A stretch of 64,000 nt of DNA from Pezicula radicicola (lineage: Eukaryota; Ascomycota; Leotiomycetes; Helotiales; Dermateaceae): the NCBI GenBank assembly GCA_003008705.1, contig PDUO01000037.1, positions 369,765-433,764 of the forward strand. The letters are read 5' to 3'. Shown here in pieces: positions 53,770-64,000 of the stretch. Position 1 is the stretch's first letter. Each line of letters begins with the position of its first letter. The notes beneath the pieces were generated by a model. It worked only from the letters and a program-made list of their open reading frames with translations, did not search any database and was not told the DNA's origin. The position numbers and the translations under genes are program-made.

Positions 53770-53814
53770 CCTGAGTAACCTGAGCAACCTGAGCACCCTG
53801 AGCACCCTGAGCAG
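53770..53814. repeat. 9-bp minisatellite (CCTGAGCAC-type), five units
   Basis: Five consecutive 9-base units CCTGAG(T/C)A(A/C/G), with further CTGAGC-like pieces on both sides (53700-53850). Confidence 0.85.
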
Positions 53815-53963
53815 CTTACCTGAGCATGCCTGATTATCTTGAGCAAGATGTATCACATCGTCACGTATTTTGACTTCTCGTTTCTGCACAACCTGGAGTC
53901 GATACTGTTCTCTTGTAATAAAAATCGAGATTTAGGAAAGTTAGTAAACACTAACTTGTTATA

Positions 53964-56264
53964 TTAGACCAGCTCGAAAATCTCAACATTATCTTCCATA
54001 TTCTCAATTGCTTCTCCAGCCATATATCCAGGCAAGTAGCACTCGCCAACAAACTCCACCTGCCTACCAACCTTTTTGTCAGGAGTCGAGGCAATTTTGT
54101 TGCTTGAACGTGCTATATAAGGCACAGCTCCTCCATACAAAACAACAATCAAATCTCCTTCTTGGGCTGTACTTGGACATAAACCAGTCATGCCATTGGA
54201 CATAGAAAAGAAGCAGTGCGGGTGACATTCAACTGCTCCTCCTGTCTCAGATGCGTATTTGTAATGCGTATGTAAATGATCTTGTATTAGGTCGGGTGGG
54301 GGCTCGCGGACGTCTAATATCGTGCCAATACTACCCTGAGCACCAAAAGTAAAGATGCCGCGATGGTTGATAGGATCGAAAAGTTTCTCGTAAGCTTTGC
54401 GGTGTCCGGAAAGACTCATATCAGTGTTGAAGAAAGGGAAGGGGCCGATGCGTTCAATACTCCCAATTAGGATGCCTTTTAGCAAAAGGGTAGAGGGGTC
54501 TTTGTTTTGATACAACAATGCTGCATCTGGTATAGTTTCACCGCCGGCGCGGTAGTGCGTTGAAGGCGATAAGCCTAAGCTTGCACGTCCCCAGGCACTC
54601 CTACCGTCATGCCAGAGCGTCCAGCTAGACCGTCCCGTACTTTGGAGGGGTGTTGGAAGAGGAGAGAGCCTTTGCCATGTCCGGCCAACCGAACAATGTA
54701 CCGCAGAAAGGATCCGCAAGGACTTTCGGGATGAAATCCACCAACGTGTAAAGTCGTGGAAGACAGTGGAGACATCCTTCTCGTAGTCTGGCCGTAACAC
54801 AGAATCATTGGATGGCTGGGCGAGGTTGAGGAGGGCGAACAATTTATCGCGCGGGTCTGATGCATCCAGGTCCAAGCCAGCTACAACAATGTCAAGGATG
54901 TCTGCCACCGGGGTTCGAGGAGCATAGCCGAAATGACCATGATTGCTTGACCTAGTGATCGCAAAAAGGTCTGAAAACAGCGCTGGCATGACCCTCACGT
55001 TCAACGGGCCTGGCGTCATCATAAAGCGGTTATTAGACACGTTAGCCTGCAAGATAGAGAACCAAGAAGTGGTCTGTTCGCCACAGACAACAACGACTCT
55101 GGTAGCGTTGAAAACCTCTTGTAATACCCAAATTCGTCGAAACCATGGAAAGCCAAAAAGCGTAGAGGCACCGGTGCTGCTCTGGGGAATCTCGCTGACG
55201 ATTTCTTCTGTGGTTAGGGGTAGGCCACTTGTCGTACCTTGATTCCAGGTATGCACTTCATCGTTGAGGAGGCTCTCATATGAACTTCCAAGGGGTTGTG
55301 ACCTTTCAAATAGTCCGCGTAACTCCTGATATTCATACCCGCCTACATATTCTGTAGGCTCACCTAGCCAGACAATAACCCTTGAGGCCTTAGCATATAC
55401 ATAGTCCATCATCTGCACCTGCCAAGCACGTTCTATCAGATCCTGCTGATTGATACAGATGGCGTCTACCCAGAGGGTTCTTATCTTGTCATGCTGGTGC
55501 CGCAGTCGCTTCAAAGCAGCGTATAGATTTGATGTGACTCTGAATTGCTGTCCTGATAGCTGAATAGCCTTCGAGTTGTTCGTATCCCCCCAGCAGTAGG
55601 AAAGAGCTTCATATCCAGCGTGATCGTCAGAGCATAGATGCGTGAGGTTTAACTCACAGACCACGGGACTCTCTGCTGACCCAGGCAGCAACTTGAGGAT
55701 CCGGATCTGTTTCCGTGATTCCTCCAGTGGCCTATATAGTGGCTGAGTAAAGGCCGCCGAGGAAATTCCTAGTGATGAAGCAGGAAGCAAATCTGCTGCT
55801 TTAACCTCGCCGATAATTTCGATTTCGGCATGCAAGACGTAATTTCGCCAGGCCCGGTAATGAGCTTTAGGGATAATCTGGATCGTATCATTAGCCTGGA
55901 TGTTGGAGATGGCGAGCGCGATATCAGGTTCGGATCTTTGATCTGGCCAAGTGCTAACATGGGTAAAAGGCTCGCTCCGAGCGTGTCTATTGCTCTGGAA
56001 GCGCCAGCGCGCGCGGTCATGTCCTTCGGGAGTTATAGCAGCAGCATCAAAGAAACTGTAGCATTCTTCGTAAGTTCCACCGTACCGGCTCTCCTCATTA
56101 CTGAAACCTTGATCATGGGAAGTTGTTCTGAAGGTGATGTGTTTGACATTTGAAAAGTTGGAGGGGACGGTCAGCTGGATGTAGGCCTGCTCGTGACATC
56201 CAGAACAGACGGTGACAGGCGTCGACCTCGTCGCAGTGACTGTGAGCAGTTGATTCTTAGCCAT
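53964..56264 (-). CDS. HET-domain protein (heterokaryon incompatibility)
   Basis: ATG 56264 (MAKNQLLTVTATRSTPVTVC), single exon, 766 residues, stop 53964. Residues about 20-160 form a beta-rich domain (IQLTVPSNFSNVKHITFRTT, GGTYEECYSFFDAA, WRNYVLHAEIEI) that I recall as an accessory module in several fungal intracellular proteins. The HET domain follows (about 190-390): GYEALSYCWGD, IRTLWVDAICINQQDLIERA, QVQMMDYVYAKASRVIVWLG, FPWFRRIWVLQEV, each of the family's conserved blocks. The C-terminal ~250 residues include DASDPRDKLFALLNLAQPS, typical of HET proteins, and YGGAVPYIAR. HET proteins trigger cell death on fusion of incompatible hyphae. The frame is intact, unlike most neighbours. Confidence 0.92.
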   Translation of the reverse strand: MAKNQLLTVTATRSTPVTVCSGCHEQAYIQLTVPSNFSNVKHITFRTTSHDQGFSNEESRYGGTYEECYSFFDAAAITPEGHDRARWRFQSNRHARSEPFTHVSTWPDQRSEPDIALAISNIQANDTIQIIPKAHYRAWRNYVLHAEIEIIGEVKAADLLPASSLGISSAAFTQPLYRPLEESRKQIRILKLLPGSAESPVVCELNLTHLCSDDHAGYEALSYCWGDTNNSKAIQLSGQQFRVTSNLYAALKRLRHQHDKIRTLWVDAICINQQDLIERAWQVQMMDYVYAKASRVIVWLGEPTEYVGGYEYQELRGLFERSQPLGSSYESLLNDEVHTWNQGTTSGLPLTTEEIVSEIPQSSTGASTLFGFPWFRRIWVLQEVFNATRVVVVCGEQTTSWFSILQANVSNNRFMMTPGPLNVRVMPALFSDLFAITRSSNHGHFGYAPRTPVADILDIVVAGLDLDASDPRDKLFALLNLAQPSNDSVLRPDYEKDVSTVFHDFTRWWISSRKSLRILSAVHCSVGRTWQRLSPLPTPLQSTGRSSWTLWHDGRSAWGRASLGLSPSTHYRAGGETIPDAALLYQNKDPSTLLLKGILIGSIERIGPFPFFNTDMSLSGHRKAYEKLFDPINHRGIFTFGAQGSIGTILDVREPPPDLIQDHLHTHYKYASETGGAVECHPHCFFSMSNGMTGLCPSTAQEGDLIVVLYGGAVPYIARSSNKIASTPDKKVGRQVEFVGECYLPGYMAGEAIENMEDNVEIFELV

Positions 56265-56300
56265 TGAAGTTCGACCAGGCGAGTCGGTTAAGCAGAACAA

Positions 56301-57818
56301 ACTAGTTCGTATACTGTTCTAACTATCCATGTTTGTCTGGTTGAAAATATACACTGGTAGTGAAGTCAGAATATTCACAGGATTTATGATTTATCGTCAT
56401 AAGTGGCGGTTTAGTAAGCAGAAAGAGTTGCATCCACAGACTACAGCCAGCCACTAACATCTGAGATAAACCCGATTTCCATTCGCCTTGAGTGGTAGAC
56501 TCAAAACGTGAAATTTAATATAGTACCCTTAATAATCTCTTTAAACACACCCTTCGCTAGGTAATTATCGGGAGTAGGCTATAATTACTACAGAAAATAT
56601 ACTATTTTAACTTTTTATATCTTAATTTAAAAGTAAGGTAGTATAGACTATATTTCTAGGGTGCTATAGCTTAAATTTTCGGGGCACTACAGCCTGTATT
56701 TTTTACGGCGCTACAGCCTATATTTTCAGGGCGTTATAGTATTAATATTAATAATATATAGAATCCATTGTCCAACACTATAAAGCACCGCAGTCTGGCT
56801 CTCGAGATCGCAATTAGGGGCAGTAACGATATATTTGTTGTTTACGGACCCTTTCTCGTAGTCTTTCTTAAGAAAGTCTTTTAGTAAAGTAGCCTTTAGC
56901 ATCGTAAAGAGTCTAGCAATAGTAATAGTATAAAGAATTAGAATAAATTCCTAAGGATAAGAAGATGTGTGCAGTTGCTGAGAAGGGAGATTAGCAATCG
57001 CTTAGTAGTTGTGTTCGAGAAGAACGAATTTATAATAGAGTTTAAAGAATTACTAAAACTATAGATTTCTAGAGTTATTTCCTTCCGTGTGTAAAGTTGG
57101 CTGATATAGTAGTTTCCACTTCTAGAAAAGACACCATTGTCGTCTTATGGCCTATATTTTCATGACTACTGCGTAGGTACGTACCTTTGTCTGCCGATAT
57201 AAAAGGTACTTCGAGAGCACCTTCATGCTGTTCCTATTTCTAGTCCTGATTTCTGCTATGCCTGACTTATACCGTGACGAATCATTATATTAGAGGGTCA
57301 ACGGGGATCCGCTTCCTTGTTGGCTTGGTGAAATTATCGGTGAGGAATATAAGGAAGGACGCAAATTTATCTGATATAGTAGGCGCCTATGCTTGTGTAT
57401 GCAATAAATCGTTGGAAGAGGTTAGCTAAAGCATGGGATAGTAAGAAGAATGACCTGTCATTGTCGTAGGAGAAGAAGCTGGACTCTCGGATTTCTAAGA
57501 TATCGAATGCAAAAGCAACGAGGTAGATGCGGAGGCAGTAATGCTACGTTGACTGGATCAGACAGGCAATTTGAGAAGGACGAGCTCGAGGGACAGGGGA
57601 ATAGTCTAGGGAGGACAGGGAAAGTAATCGAGCAGGAGGTGGTCCGCGATTATGGACAGTGAAACAGAGATGAGCCACGTCTATGCATCAAAGGAGCTTC
57701 AATTTCCAGGGATCAGTTCAAACTTCTCAAATGATTTCGAATTAATGTAGTTCATAGCATTCGCCGGAAAACAGTAGATAAGAAAGTTCTGGGGCAAAAA
57801 CGAAAGGGTTCTCTCTGT
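56301..57818. other. Intergenic region with a short tandem repeat
   Basis: No gene seen. 56500-56760 is AT-rich and includes the repeat listed separately; 57450-57662 (plus) is an unsupported open frame. Confidence 0.5.
56646..56739. repeat. About four units of a 23-24 bp tandem repeat
   Basis: Diverged units of the form GCCTATATTTTCAGGGCGCTACA; a further single unit-like stretch appears near 57149. Confidence 0.75.
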
Positions 57819-58751
57819 TCAATCGTAGGCTTGCCCAGATACTTTAGGGCTAAATCCGAATCGTACAAATCGCACACTTTCTCGTATCGAGGGTATCCAC
57901 GACAAAAGGTACATTGTAGCCCGGCTGATGAGCGGAAACTCCTCTACTCCCGGTGCCTCTACAAAGCAAATCGACTCGAGCATCTCCAAGTGAGGATGGA
58001 TATCTTGCAGCTTCTTCAGGTCGTCAATCGCCCATTGAAACTGGGCCCCAGTCCGTTCAACAGTTTTGATTTTTCCTTTACGAAGCGACGACAGCACTGC
58101 CGCGTTAACGCACTCGAACAGCAGTTCTCCTTCTTGAAGCCTGTCGACCAGGCGCGACAGCAATCCTTCTACGTCTTCCTCTTTTAGATAGGATAACAGT
58201 CCTTCCATGACTACAACGGTCGGCCTGTCCACCGGAATATCCTCCAACCAAGCGCTGTCGGTCACGCTGGCGCCTATAAGCCGGTAGTCACGCCCAGAGA
58301 ACGACTGTGGGAGGATTTGTCTCCGGAGTGCAATAACTTCAGGCAGGTCAACATCAATCCAGCGAACATCACTACCCCATTTGACTCGCTGCGCGCGGCT
58401 GTCTAGCCCACACGCCAAGTGAAGAACTGTAGAGTGAGGATAGGCAGCCAGGAACGACGCAGTCCATCGATCGAACTGGCGTGTTCGCAACGCCACCTTG
58501 GCGCAGTGACCTGGCGGCAGGGCCGCTTTGTTCAAGTTGTAGTCGAGCTTGTCTAAGACAGCTTTGGCGTATGAATCACCGAGTATTGGTCTCTGTGTAG
58601 TCGCGTCGAAAGCTCGCGCTGCAAGAGGGATGAACAGTGTCTCGGCCACCCCTTTAAGTGTGACATCGACTTTCGCCTGCTGCTCTGTAAGCTCGCCTGA
58701 GCCTGGCGAAGAGCGAGGTTCTGCTTCAGAATGATATTCATCTGATGCCAT
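57819..58751 (-). CDS. LCMT/TcmP-type SAM-dependent methyltransferase
   Basis: ATG 58751 to stop 57819, 310 residues, no intron. A short Ser/Glu-rich start precedes VAETLFIPLAARAFDATTQR and DSYAKAVLDKLDYN. Then come the leucine-carboxyl-methyltransferase-like Rossmann motifs: RTRQFDRWTASFLAAYPHST, VLHLACGLDSRAQRVKW (motif I, SAM site), RWIDVDLPEVIALRRQILP (acidic loop), VVVMEGLLSYLKEEDVEGLL and LLFECVNAA. The family (PF04072) includes protein phosphatase methyltransferase and polyketide O-methyltransferases such as TcmP; this single-domain copy without PP2A-specific features is more likely a small-molecule O-methyltransferase. Cytosolic. No biosynthetic core enzyme lies nearby. Intact. Confidence 0.88.
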   Translation of the reverse strand: MASDEYHSEAEPRSSPGSGELTEQQAKVDVTLKGVAETLFIPLAARAFDATTQRPILGDSYAKAVLDKLDYNLNKAALPPGHCAKVALRTRQFDRWTASFLAAYPHSTVLHLACGLDSRAQRVKWGSDVRWIDVDLPEVIALRRQILPQSFSGRDYRLIGASVTDSAWLEDIPVDRPTVVVMEGLLSYLKEEDVEGLLSRLVDRLQEGELLFECVNAAVLSSLRKGKIKTVERTGAQFQWAIDDLKKLQDIHPHLEMLESICFVEAPGVEEFPLISRATMYLLSWIPSIRESVRFVRFGFSPKVSGQAYD

Positions 58752-58862
58752 AGTGAAATATCATGCGAGGTTCACCAAGCATCACAACAGTGGTTCTTGA
58801 ATGGGGTAACGTCACTTTGGGGAAGGAAGGCGCAGTACTCTTCGGGCATAACAGCTAAGTAA

Positions 58863-60240
58863 TGGTCGGCGGCTGGTTAGTCCGTTCCGGAGCCTCTCTA
58901 CGCTGCGTTCACTCCTAGTTGGCAGAAGCGAAATATAGGTCTAAGTTACTTTTTATTATTCTTTTAGTACAATAATTTCTCTTCTGTTTTTCTCAACCTA
59001 GTTTATATTATAAAATATCTGTCTCTACATGTAAAACCGCATTTTGCTCATTTGTAGGCCGGATATGAAATGTTGTTACTATCGCCAGCGATACAATATC
59101 TATTGGCCTTAATATATTAATAAGTACAAATCGGCTCCTATAATTGATCGCCACTTTTCATGCCTAATTTGGCTAGCAGTTTCAGGCTTACCCACCCAAA
59201 GGCTACTCGTAATCAGACCTCACCTAATACACGAGCTCAAATCTGGCGCTTACATTTAGAGGGTCGACGTATTCCTTACATCAGAGCTGAATTTCCTACT
59301 ATACCCCACTCTCCCCTCCGTTCTATTATCGCTCGGGCCTAGAAAAACAATAGTGTAAGCTTCAAAAACTTGTCTAGAGTGGTAGACCGAAAAAAACCTC
59401 TGAACGAGACGATGGGAAGCTCGTACGATATGTGACAATTGATATAAGAGCAACCCTTTTAGCTATCTCGATACCGAGCAAATCAAGCCACCAACTAGGA
59501 GTTGATAAGGTCCACCAAATCCTTAAGGAAGCTGGCAAAGTAAAACGCCGACCTCGTTGAAAGCTATACTTGAAGCGTGAACATAAGTTTCATCGAAAAT
59601 AACGGTGTTTGAGACAAAAAAGAGAGAAACGGGACTGGAATAAGGTGTGTTGGAGCGATGAGGTTACCTTCGAAGTAGGCCACGATGGAAGCATATTCTA
59701 TGTAACCAGAGGGCTTGGAGAGGAGTACTTAGACAAGAACTTGAAGCCTAGCTTCAAAGTGGGAGAGCAGCTGTCGGCGTTTGGTCTTATTATTGCGGGA
59801 ATGAGATGGGTCCATTAGTTATAATTGAGCAGCGGGGACGAATGAATTCAAAGAGATATTTAGAGACTGTGAAGAAGCATTTCGTACCTTTTTATCGTCG
59901 GATAGTAAGAAAGTATGGCCCTGGCGTAGTAATGCAAGAAGATAATGCTTCCTGGCATACTGCATAGGTAGTAAGATCTTGGCTAGACAGGCAAAACGTT
60001 AAGAGATTATAGTGGCCTGCATAGTCTCCTGATTTGTCTCCAATTGAGAACCTTTGGAAGCAAATTAAGATAGCTTTGAGCAAGAGGAGGCACAGAATTA
60101 AGAATATAGGTATGATGGAGAGAGCGCTGGAAGAAATCTGGCCTACAATTGAGGGGGAAACGCTCCTTAAATTCAATAAGTCTATGCCAAAACGGCTACA
60201 GCTATATATTAAAAACAGAGGTGGGGCGATAAAGTATTAA
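58863..60240 (+). mobile_element. Tc1/mariner element relic with one terminal repeat
   Basis: The left end (58863-58933) matches about 80% with the inverted repeat of the 29958 element (shared core GGTTAGTCCGTTCCGGAGCC), preceded by TA. Inside, frame-broken transposase pieces run 59160-60240: an HTH region (NTRAQIWRLHLEGRRIPYIR), WNKVCWSDEVTFEVG (first catalytic Asp), VVMQEDNASWHTA (second Asp), SPDLSPIENLWKQIK (third acidic residue), and a tail to TAA 60238. All three frames are used, so there are at least two frameshifts and several stops. No matching right end was found by 60560, so the element is truncated or rearranged. Confidence 0.85.
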
Positions 60241-60523
60241 TTTAGCTATTAATTGACTCTACATTCATTCGAAACTAATGTGTGGTTGATTTTCTATGTA
60301 AGTTTATATAGAGTGGTCGAAATTTTTGATAAAATTGCGAATGTTCTCCTAGGTCTAGCGTGCATGATGCATCCTCGTCTGGCCAGATGGAACTTTCACT
60401 GAACGACTAGTAATAAATTTAATAAGTATAGAAAAACTACCGATCTCCTAAAATGGATGGGGTGTTACATTTCAGTGCCCCAGTCTAGCATGATAAAGGC
60501 CTGGTTCCTTTCAAGCTAGCACT

Positions 60524-61713
60524 TCAATAACCTGCCGCTGCAAATTCCACTTCTGATGACGCTGGAAGAGAAGCTGCTTTTGGCCCATTAAGCCGACCCT
60601 GCCCTGGAGACTTCACCGTTCTTTCAGCGCTTCCTTGACCCTCATGGCCCTTGGCCCCAGCATACTGCTCAGCTACCTCTTCCCTATCCACGACAACCTC
60701 TGTGCTCATCATCACGCGATTTCCGTTTACGTTTCGAACCGATGGGACGTTTTGATTGCTCACAATGCAGGTATAGTTCGACAATGGGTCGTGGTTCTGA
60801 CTCCATGCTTGGTGGTCTTGATGGTTGACAGTACCGAGTGATGCATCTATCGGAGTTAAGTGCTTGTTGAGGCTGTTCTGATTCTCGTACGGACCTTCTG
60901 CTGGCCGTGACAACGATATCAACTGGTTGAGGATGATGAATTCTAGCTTCAATTTGACACTATAGATTGCGCCTTTGAATGTCGTCTGGATCTGGTAAAG
61001 GTCGGCGTACTCTGTGCAGAGGAGGGATATGTCCAGGATTATGACCAGTACATTGACATAAATCAAGTGCAACATGATCTGACGACTTTGCTTCTTCCGA
61101 AAGGTCTCAGTTAGGTTGAGCATTTTCCTCGTTGAGTAAACGTAGAGACCGGAGATTATGAACTCTTGTACACAGAACGCCGTCATCTGGATCTTTTCCA
61201 TAATTGAATAAGGATGTTTAAAGATATCGGCCTTAGGAGAGTCCGCCTAAATCGATAGTTAGCAAGAGCCTATATATATATGCTCACGGTAGAGCTTACC
61301 CCAAAACCCAAAATAGTTGTTGGGATATGGAATAAGAAAGCATCGATAATGATCATGTAGAGAACCCATTTGATCTTTCTAGCATCTATGACGACGAGGT
61401 GAAGTCGAGAGTATAGTACCAGAGCCTGACCAGTAACCATGGCATACCAACCAATGTTTATGAAGGCTTGAGAGATGTAGTATTTTTTCCAGATTTCGAA
61501 GAATCTCAGGAGGAACGCCAGGGCGTATATTATGATTCCCCATGAGGCCGCTAACAGGCTGTAGAAGTAGAGCCCATGTCTTCTCTTGAAAGTCATCCAG
61601 ATGACGATGTTGACGTCAAGGCAATTATGCCATGCTATTGCAGTGAAAGCGCTGATCGTCATTGAAATTGGTAAGGAAGGCAAGCCGTCAGCTACACCAT
61701 TGTTATCTGCCAT
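60524..61713 (-). CDS. Seven-TM fungal integral membrane protein (DUF7703-type)
   Basis: ATG 61713 (MADNNGVADGLPSLPISMTI) and an intron near 61255-61300 (GTAAGC...GCTAACT...TTTAG). Hydrophobic helices alternate with short loops: MTISAFTAIAWHNCLDVNIV, YFYSLLAASWGIIIYALAFL, INIGWYAMVTGQALVLYSRL, VLYMIIIDAFLFHIPTTILG, QMTAFCVQEFIISGLYVYST, QIMLHLIYVNVLVIILDISL, KLKLEFIILNQLISL, then an ~120-residue hydrophilic C-terminal tail. This is the layout of the ascomycete DUF7703 family, presumed plasma-membrane proteins of unknown function. It appears intact. It is unrelated in motif to the rhodopsin-like genes at 18295 and 32698. Confidence 0.78.
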
Positions 61714-62774
61714 GGGAGTGTGGAAAATTTGTCGATGAAATAGAGAGGATAACGGATGACAGAATTTTGGAACGGAGAAAAGTGGAGAGGGGTTTGAAAA
61801 GTAGGTGAATAAACGTAAATAATAGCGTGAGTATATTATGGTTTTGATTTGCTGATCTATGTTCATGCGAAAACTATCCAAGTAACTCTAATTGCTTAGT
61901 CTGCTGTCAAAGAGCATAGTCCGGGGAATAAGTTTAGCATGGGGTAGAACGACAGCAGAAACACGTGAATAAAGAAACACGAATTGATACACGGACACAC
62001 ACCCGAGAGGAAGCCCGTGATTACAGCTGATCGAGGACAAAGTTAAAAGCATTGTGACGTACATAGGTTGGAGGGGTAAGTATTCGAAAAATGCTTCTAG
62101 AGGATGGAACTCATGGACCAAGTGCAGGGAATTTGTGTGCATACCGAAGTATAAGTGGTTGAAGTCCCTGTGCTTGACCACCGGATCGTAATTCCCCGCT
62201 GGCGCTTTTCGAATACTTAAATTTACTTACTCGTGGTACTAGTAAGTCTGAGTCAAGCCGTGTATATTCCCACTATTAAGCTATAAATCGAGCACCGTGA
62301 ATGGCCTCGAAAATTTAAAAGGTTCGCCTAGGAAACCCTAATCGTTGGCACGGTCCCCTAATTTTACACCACTAGCACCAAAATGGTGGTTGGGTTTAAG
62401 TAATACGAAGGATACGAGGTGGCAACCTCACGAATATGCTGCACATAACTTGACCATATTGCTTGCAATCACCAATTTTCATTTACATCCAAACCCACCT
62501 ATTTACTCTTTATCTATGAGAGTTCGACGCATACGAAAGAGAGAAACTGAAGAAGATGGGCGGAGGCTGCGAGAGGACTAATGTTGGATTTTCCTCTGTG
62601 GATGAAGGTGTGCTTATTTCTATGAGTAACCTTTCAGTAACTGTTAAGCCCATCACTTGCACCTGATGAGATATTGTGACCAAGTTTACCATGAAGACAC
62701 ACCCCATTGGTCGGGTCGGTTTGACCACTATATTCAGATCCAGAATTCCTTAAGCTGATTCTTCTAGATTTGGG
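61714..62774. other. Intergenic region, no gene seen
   Basis: No coherent frame, repeat or RNA gene recognised. Confidence 0.5.
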
Positions 62775-63587
62775 GAGGGATCCGATCATACGCTGCGGCT
62801 GAGGCTGCTGCAATTCTGAACGCGACGAAAAACTTCGCTGAGAACTACTACAAAGGTCCGAAAGCTACTGTGATTGTAACTGGAGAAATAGCCATCGAAA
62901 GTGTCTTCGAGTCTTTCATTATTTTCTTCTACGATGGACCTAGCCCACCCGCCGGTGTCTTCGACGAATTTAACGCCATCCTGTCTCTGACTGATGGCAC
63001 GAAAGTCCGAAGCTATTATGACTTGGTAGCTCATCCATCCTAATATAAAATCGTTCTTTCCTAACCCAAGTTTCAGGTCAATAGCAATGATAGCGTCAAT
63101 CTTTACGGGCTGCGATATCTCATTCGAGTAAGCATCTTGATTCATACCATAAAACTCATATCCAAAAGACTATCTCGATACGGGGCACAACTCTTCCAAA
63201 CTTTCTAAACACGACTGGGAAAGTACTCTACAACTATCACTACAACGAATGGAAGAATTACGCAATGACAGAAGGCACCCTCCACCCAGGATTCATCTTC
63301 AGCCTCGCCTTCCAACCCATGCCGTACATCATTCTCTCCCAATCTATCGCAGCTCTGGTGGAAACGCCCTAGGTATTAACCCCGCTGAAGGCGACCGAAT
63401 GTGGATGGAGTACGATATCTTGCGGTTGACAGCTCTGGGCGATGATGATGCACATTCAATGGCGATGAATATCACTACTACTATTGATGAGTATGTCAAG
63501 ACTACGTATGCTGGGATTCCGAATACGCATTATCGGGCCGGAGACCTGGAGATTGAGGAGTATAACCCTATTTTCTTGAATGATTGA
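62775..63587 (+). pseudogene. FAD-linked (BBE/6-HDNO-type) oxidase, C-terminal fragment
   Basis: Starts at an intron acceptor (CTTCTAG) with WGGIRSYAAAEAAAILNATK, then FAENYYKGPKATVIVTGEIA, VFESFIIFFYDGPSPPAGVF, SLTDGTKVRSYYDL, further exons GTTLPNFLNT and the end LGINPAEGDRMWMEYDILRL, AGIPNTHYRAGDLEIEEYNP to TGA 63585. This is the C-terminal substrate-binding half of fungal FAD-linked oxidoreductases (PCMH family). A one-base shift near 63340 separates QPMPYIILSQS from GGNALGINP. The FAD-binding N-terminal half is absent upstream. Non-functional fragment. Confidence 0.8.
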
Positions 63588-63706
63588 GACCCGAACCTCC
63601 AGAATCTTTGGTCCATATACTGGCTCTTATATACCTGCCTTATTCGATGACTCCTGGCTAACGAATGGCAGATAAATGGTTTCCGGCAGGAAGGCCACCG
63701 ACCTGG

Positions 63707-64000
63707 CTAGTTTAGGGGCGTAAAACTCTCAGTTCCCATGAGTTCCAGATCATTAGTGCCGTCGCTGCCGAAGAAGTCATACCAAGAACCAAGGTCTGTG
63801 GTGTCAACAGGGAAGGCGGCGGTTATTGGCTCATCGTTGGTGTCGTTGGTGCTGCTCGTAAAATTATTGTTGATTCGAGCGAGCTGAGCGGAGTTCGACA
63901 TGGTGCTGTAGTCCACAAGGGACCACATTATCTCCAGATCAGAGTTTGACAGTGCTGGTCGTTCTGGAGAATCGTTTGTGAGATGTGCGAAGCGTTGTGC
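63707..64000 (-). CDS. C-terminal end of a probable transcription regulator (partial)
   Basis: The minus-strand frame is open to the right window edge: RFAHLTNDSPERPALSNSDL, EIMWSLVDYSTMSNSAQLAR, a Thr/Asn/Asp-rich stretch and WYDFFGSDGTNDLELMGTES, stop 63707. The acidic, Asn/Ser-rich composition with an FF/W motif is like the activation-domain tails of fungal Zn2Cys6 regulators, but no DNA-binding part is in the window, so the assignment is tentative. Confidence 0.4.
   Translation of the reverse strand, partial: AQRFAHLTNDSPERPALSNSDLEIMWSLVDYSTMSNSAQLARINNNFTSSTNDTNDEPITAAFPVDTTDLGSWYDFFGSDGTNDLELMGTESFTPLN

Noticed and set aside
53770..53814. Possible CRISPR-like array
   Set aside because: The 9-bp units are directly adjacent without spacers; it is a minisatellite in a eukaryote.
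1..64000. tRNA, rRNA and other structured RNA genes
   Set aside because: No convincing A/B-box pairs or cloverleaf-like segments were noticed by eye; a covariance-model scan would be needed to exclude them.

Overview
The window is nuclear DNA of a filamentous ascomycete (Pezizomycotina). Genes carry short 50-80 bp introns with GT...CTAAC/CTAAT...AG signals, and the gene content is typically fungal: HET, HeLo-like, NDT80-like, DUF3435 recombinase, fungal rhodopsin-like membrane proteins, alpha-glucoside-type MFS, P450. Several AT-rich blocks have TA-biased, stop-filled composition that fits repeat-induced point mutation (RIP). The exact taxon cannot be read from the sequence; Leotiomycetes or Sordariomycetes-like content is only an inference. 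There is one 75-base assembly gap (7631-7705).

Layout. 1-500: 3' end of a TPR protein like APC8/Cdc23. 1257-3238: an MFS sugar transporter whose duplicated 3' half is destroyed by RIP while its single-copy 5' half is clean. 3915-6920: an intact head-to-head pair, a beta-propeller lactonase and an aldo/keto reductase. 8163-11690: a broken DEDDy 3'-5' exonuclease gene, a pogo/Fot1 transposase tail, an intact lineage-specific gene and a broken C2H2 gene. 11925-12368: an ABM-domain protein beside a 513 bp hAT-like MITE. 13921-17937: a P450 and a second MFS copy, both cut by one 3.1 kb inversion. 18295-19969: an intact rhodopsin-like membrane protein. 20236-22178: a decayed FAD monooxygenase with a C-terminal membrane domain. 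23473-27183: divergent NDT80-like and HeLo-like genes, each with one in-frame TAG. 28113-29029: an alpha/beta hydrolase. 29958-32389: a TIR transposon, RIP-degraded. 32698-34249: a broken rhodopsin-like gene. 35577-39021: small secreted proteins, including a convergent secreted/cytosolic paralogue pair. 40270-41523: an Hsp70/actin-fold membrane-anchored protein. 43184-47038: a C2H2 gene and a DUF3435 tyrosine recombinase with a duplicated tail. 47824-50656: a fused old-yellow-enzyme/FMO. 51758-53600: a dead Dal5-type permease. 53964-58751: a HET protein and an LCMT-like methyltransferase. 58863-60240: a dead Tc1/mariner element. 60524-61713: a seven-TM DUF7703-type protein. 62775-64000: a truncated FAD-linked oxidase and the 3' end of a probable regulator.

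Overall this is a fast-evolving accessory region. About half of the recognisable genes are pseudogenes, mostly made by TGG/CAA/CAG-to-stop changes without frameshifts. Transposon remnants lie between them, and one structural rearrangement can be placed to the base. The two strongest observations are the 14785-17866 inversion with its RIP footprint, and the convergent paralogue pair at 37372-39021, which I do not recognise as a described family.
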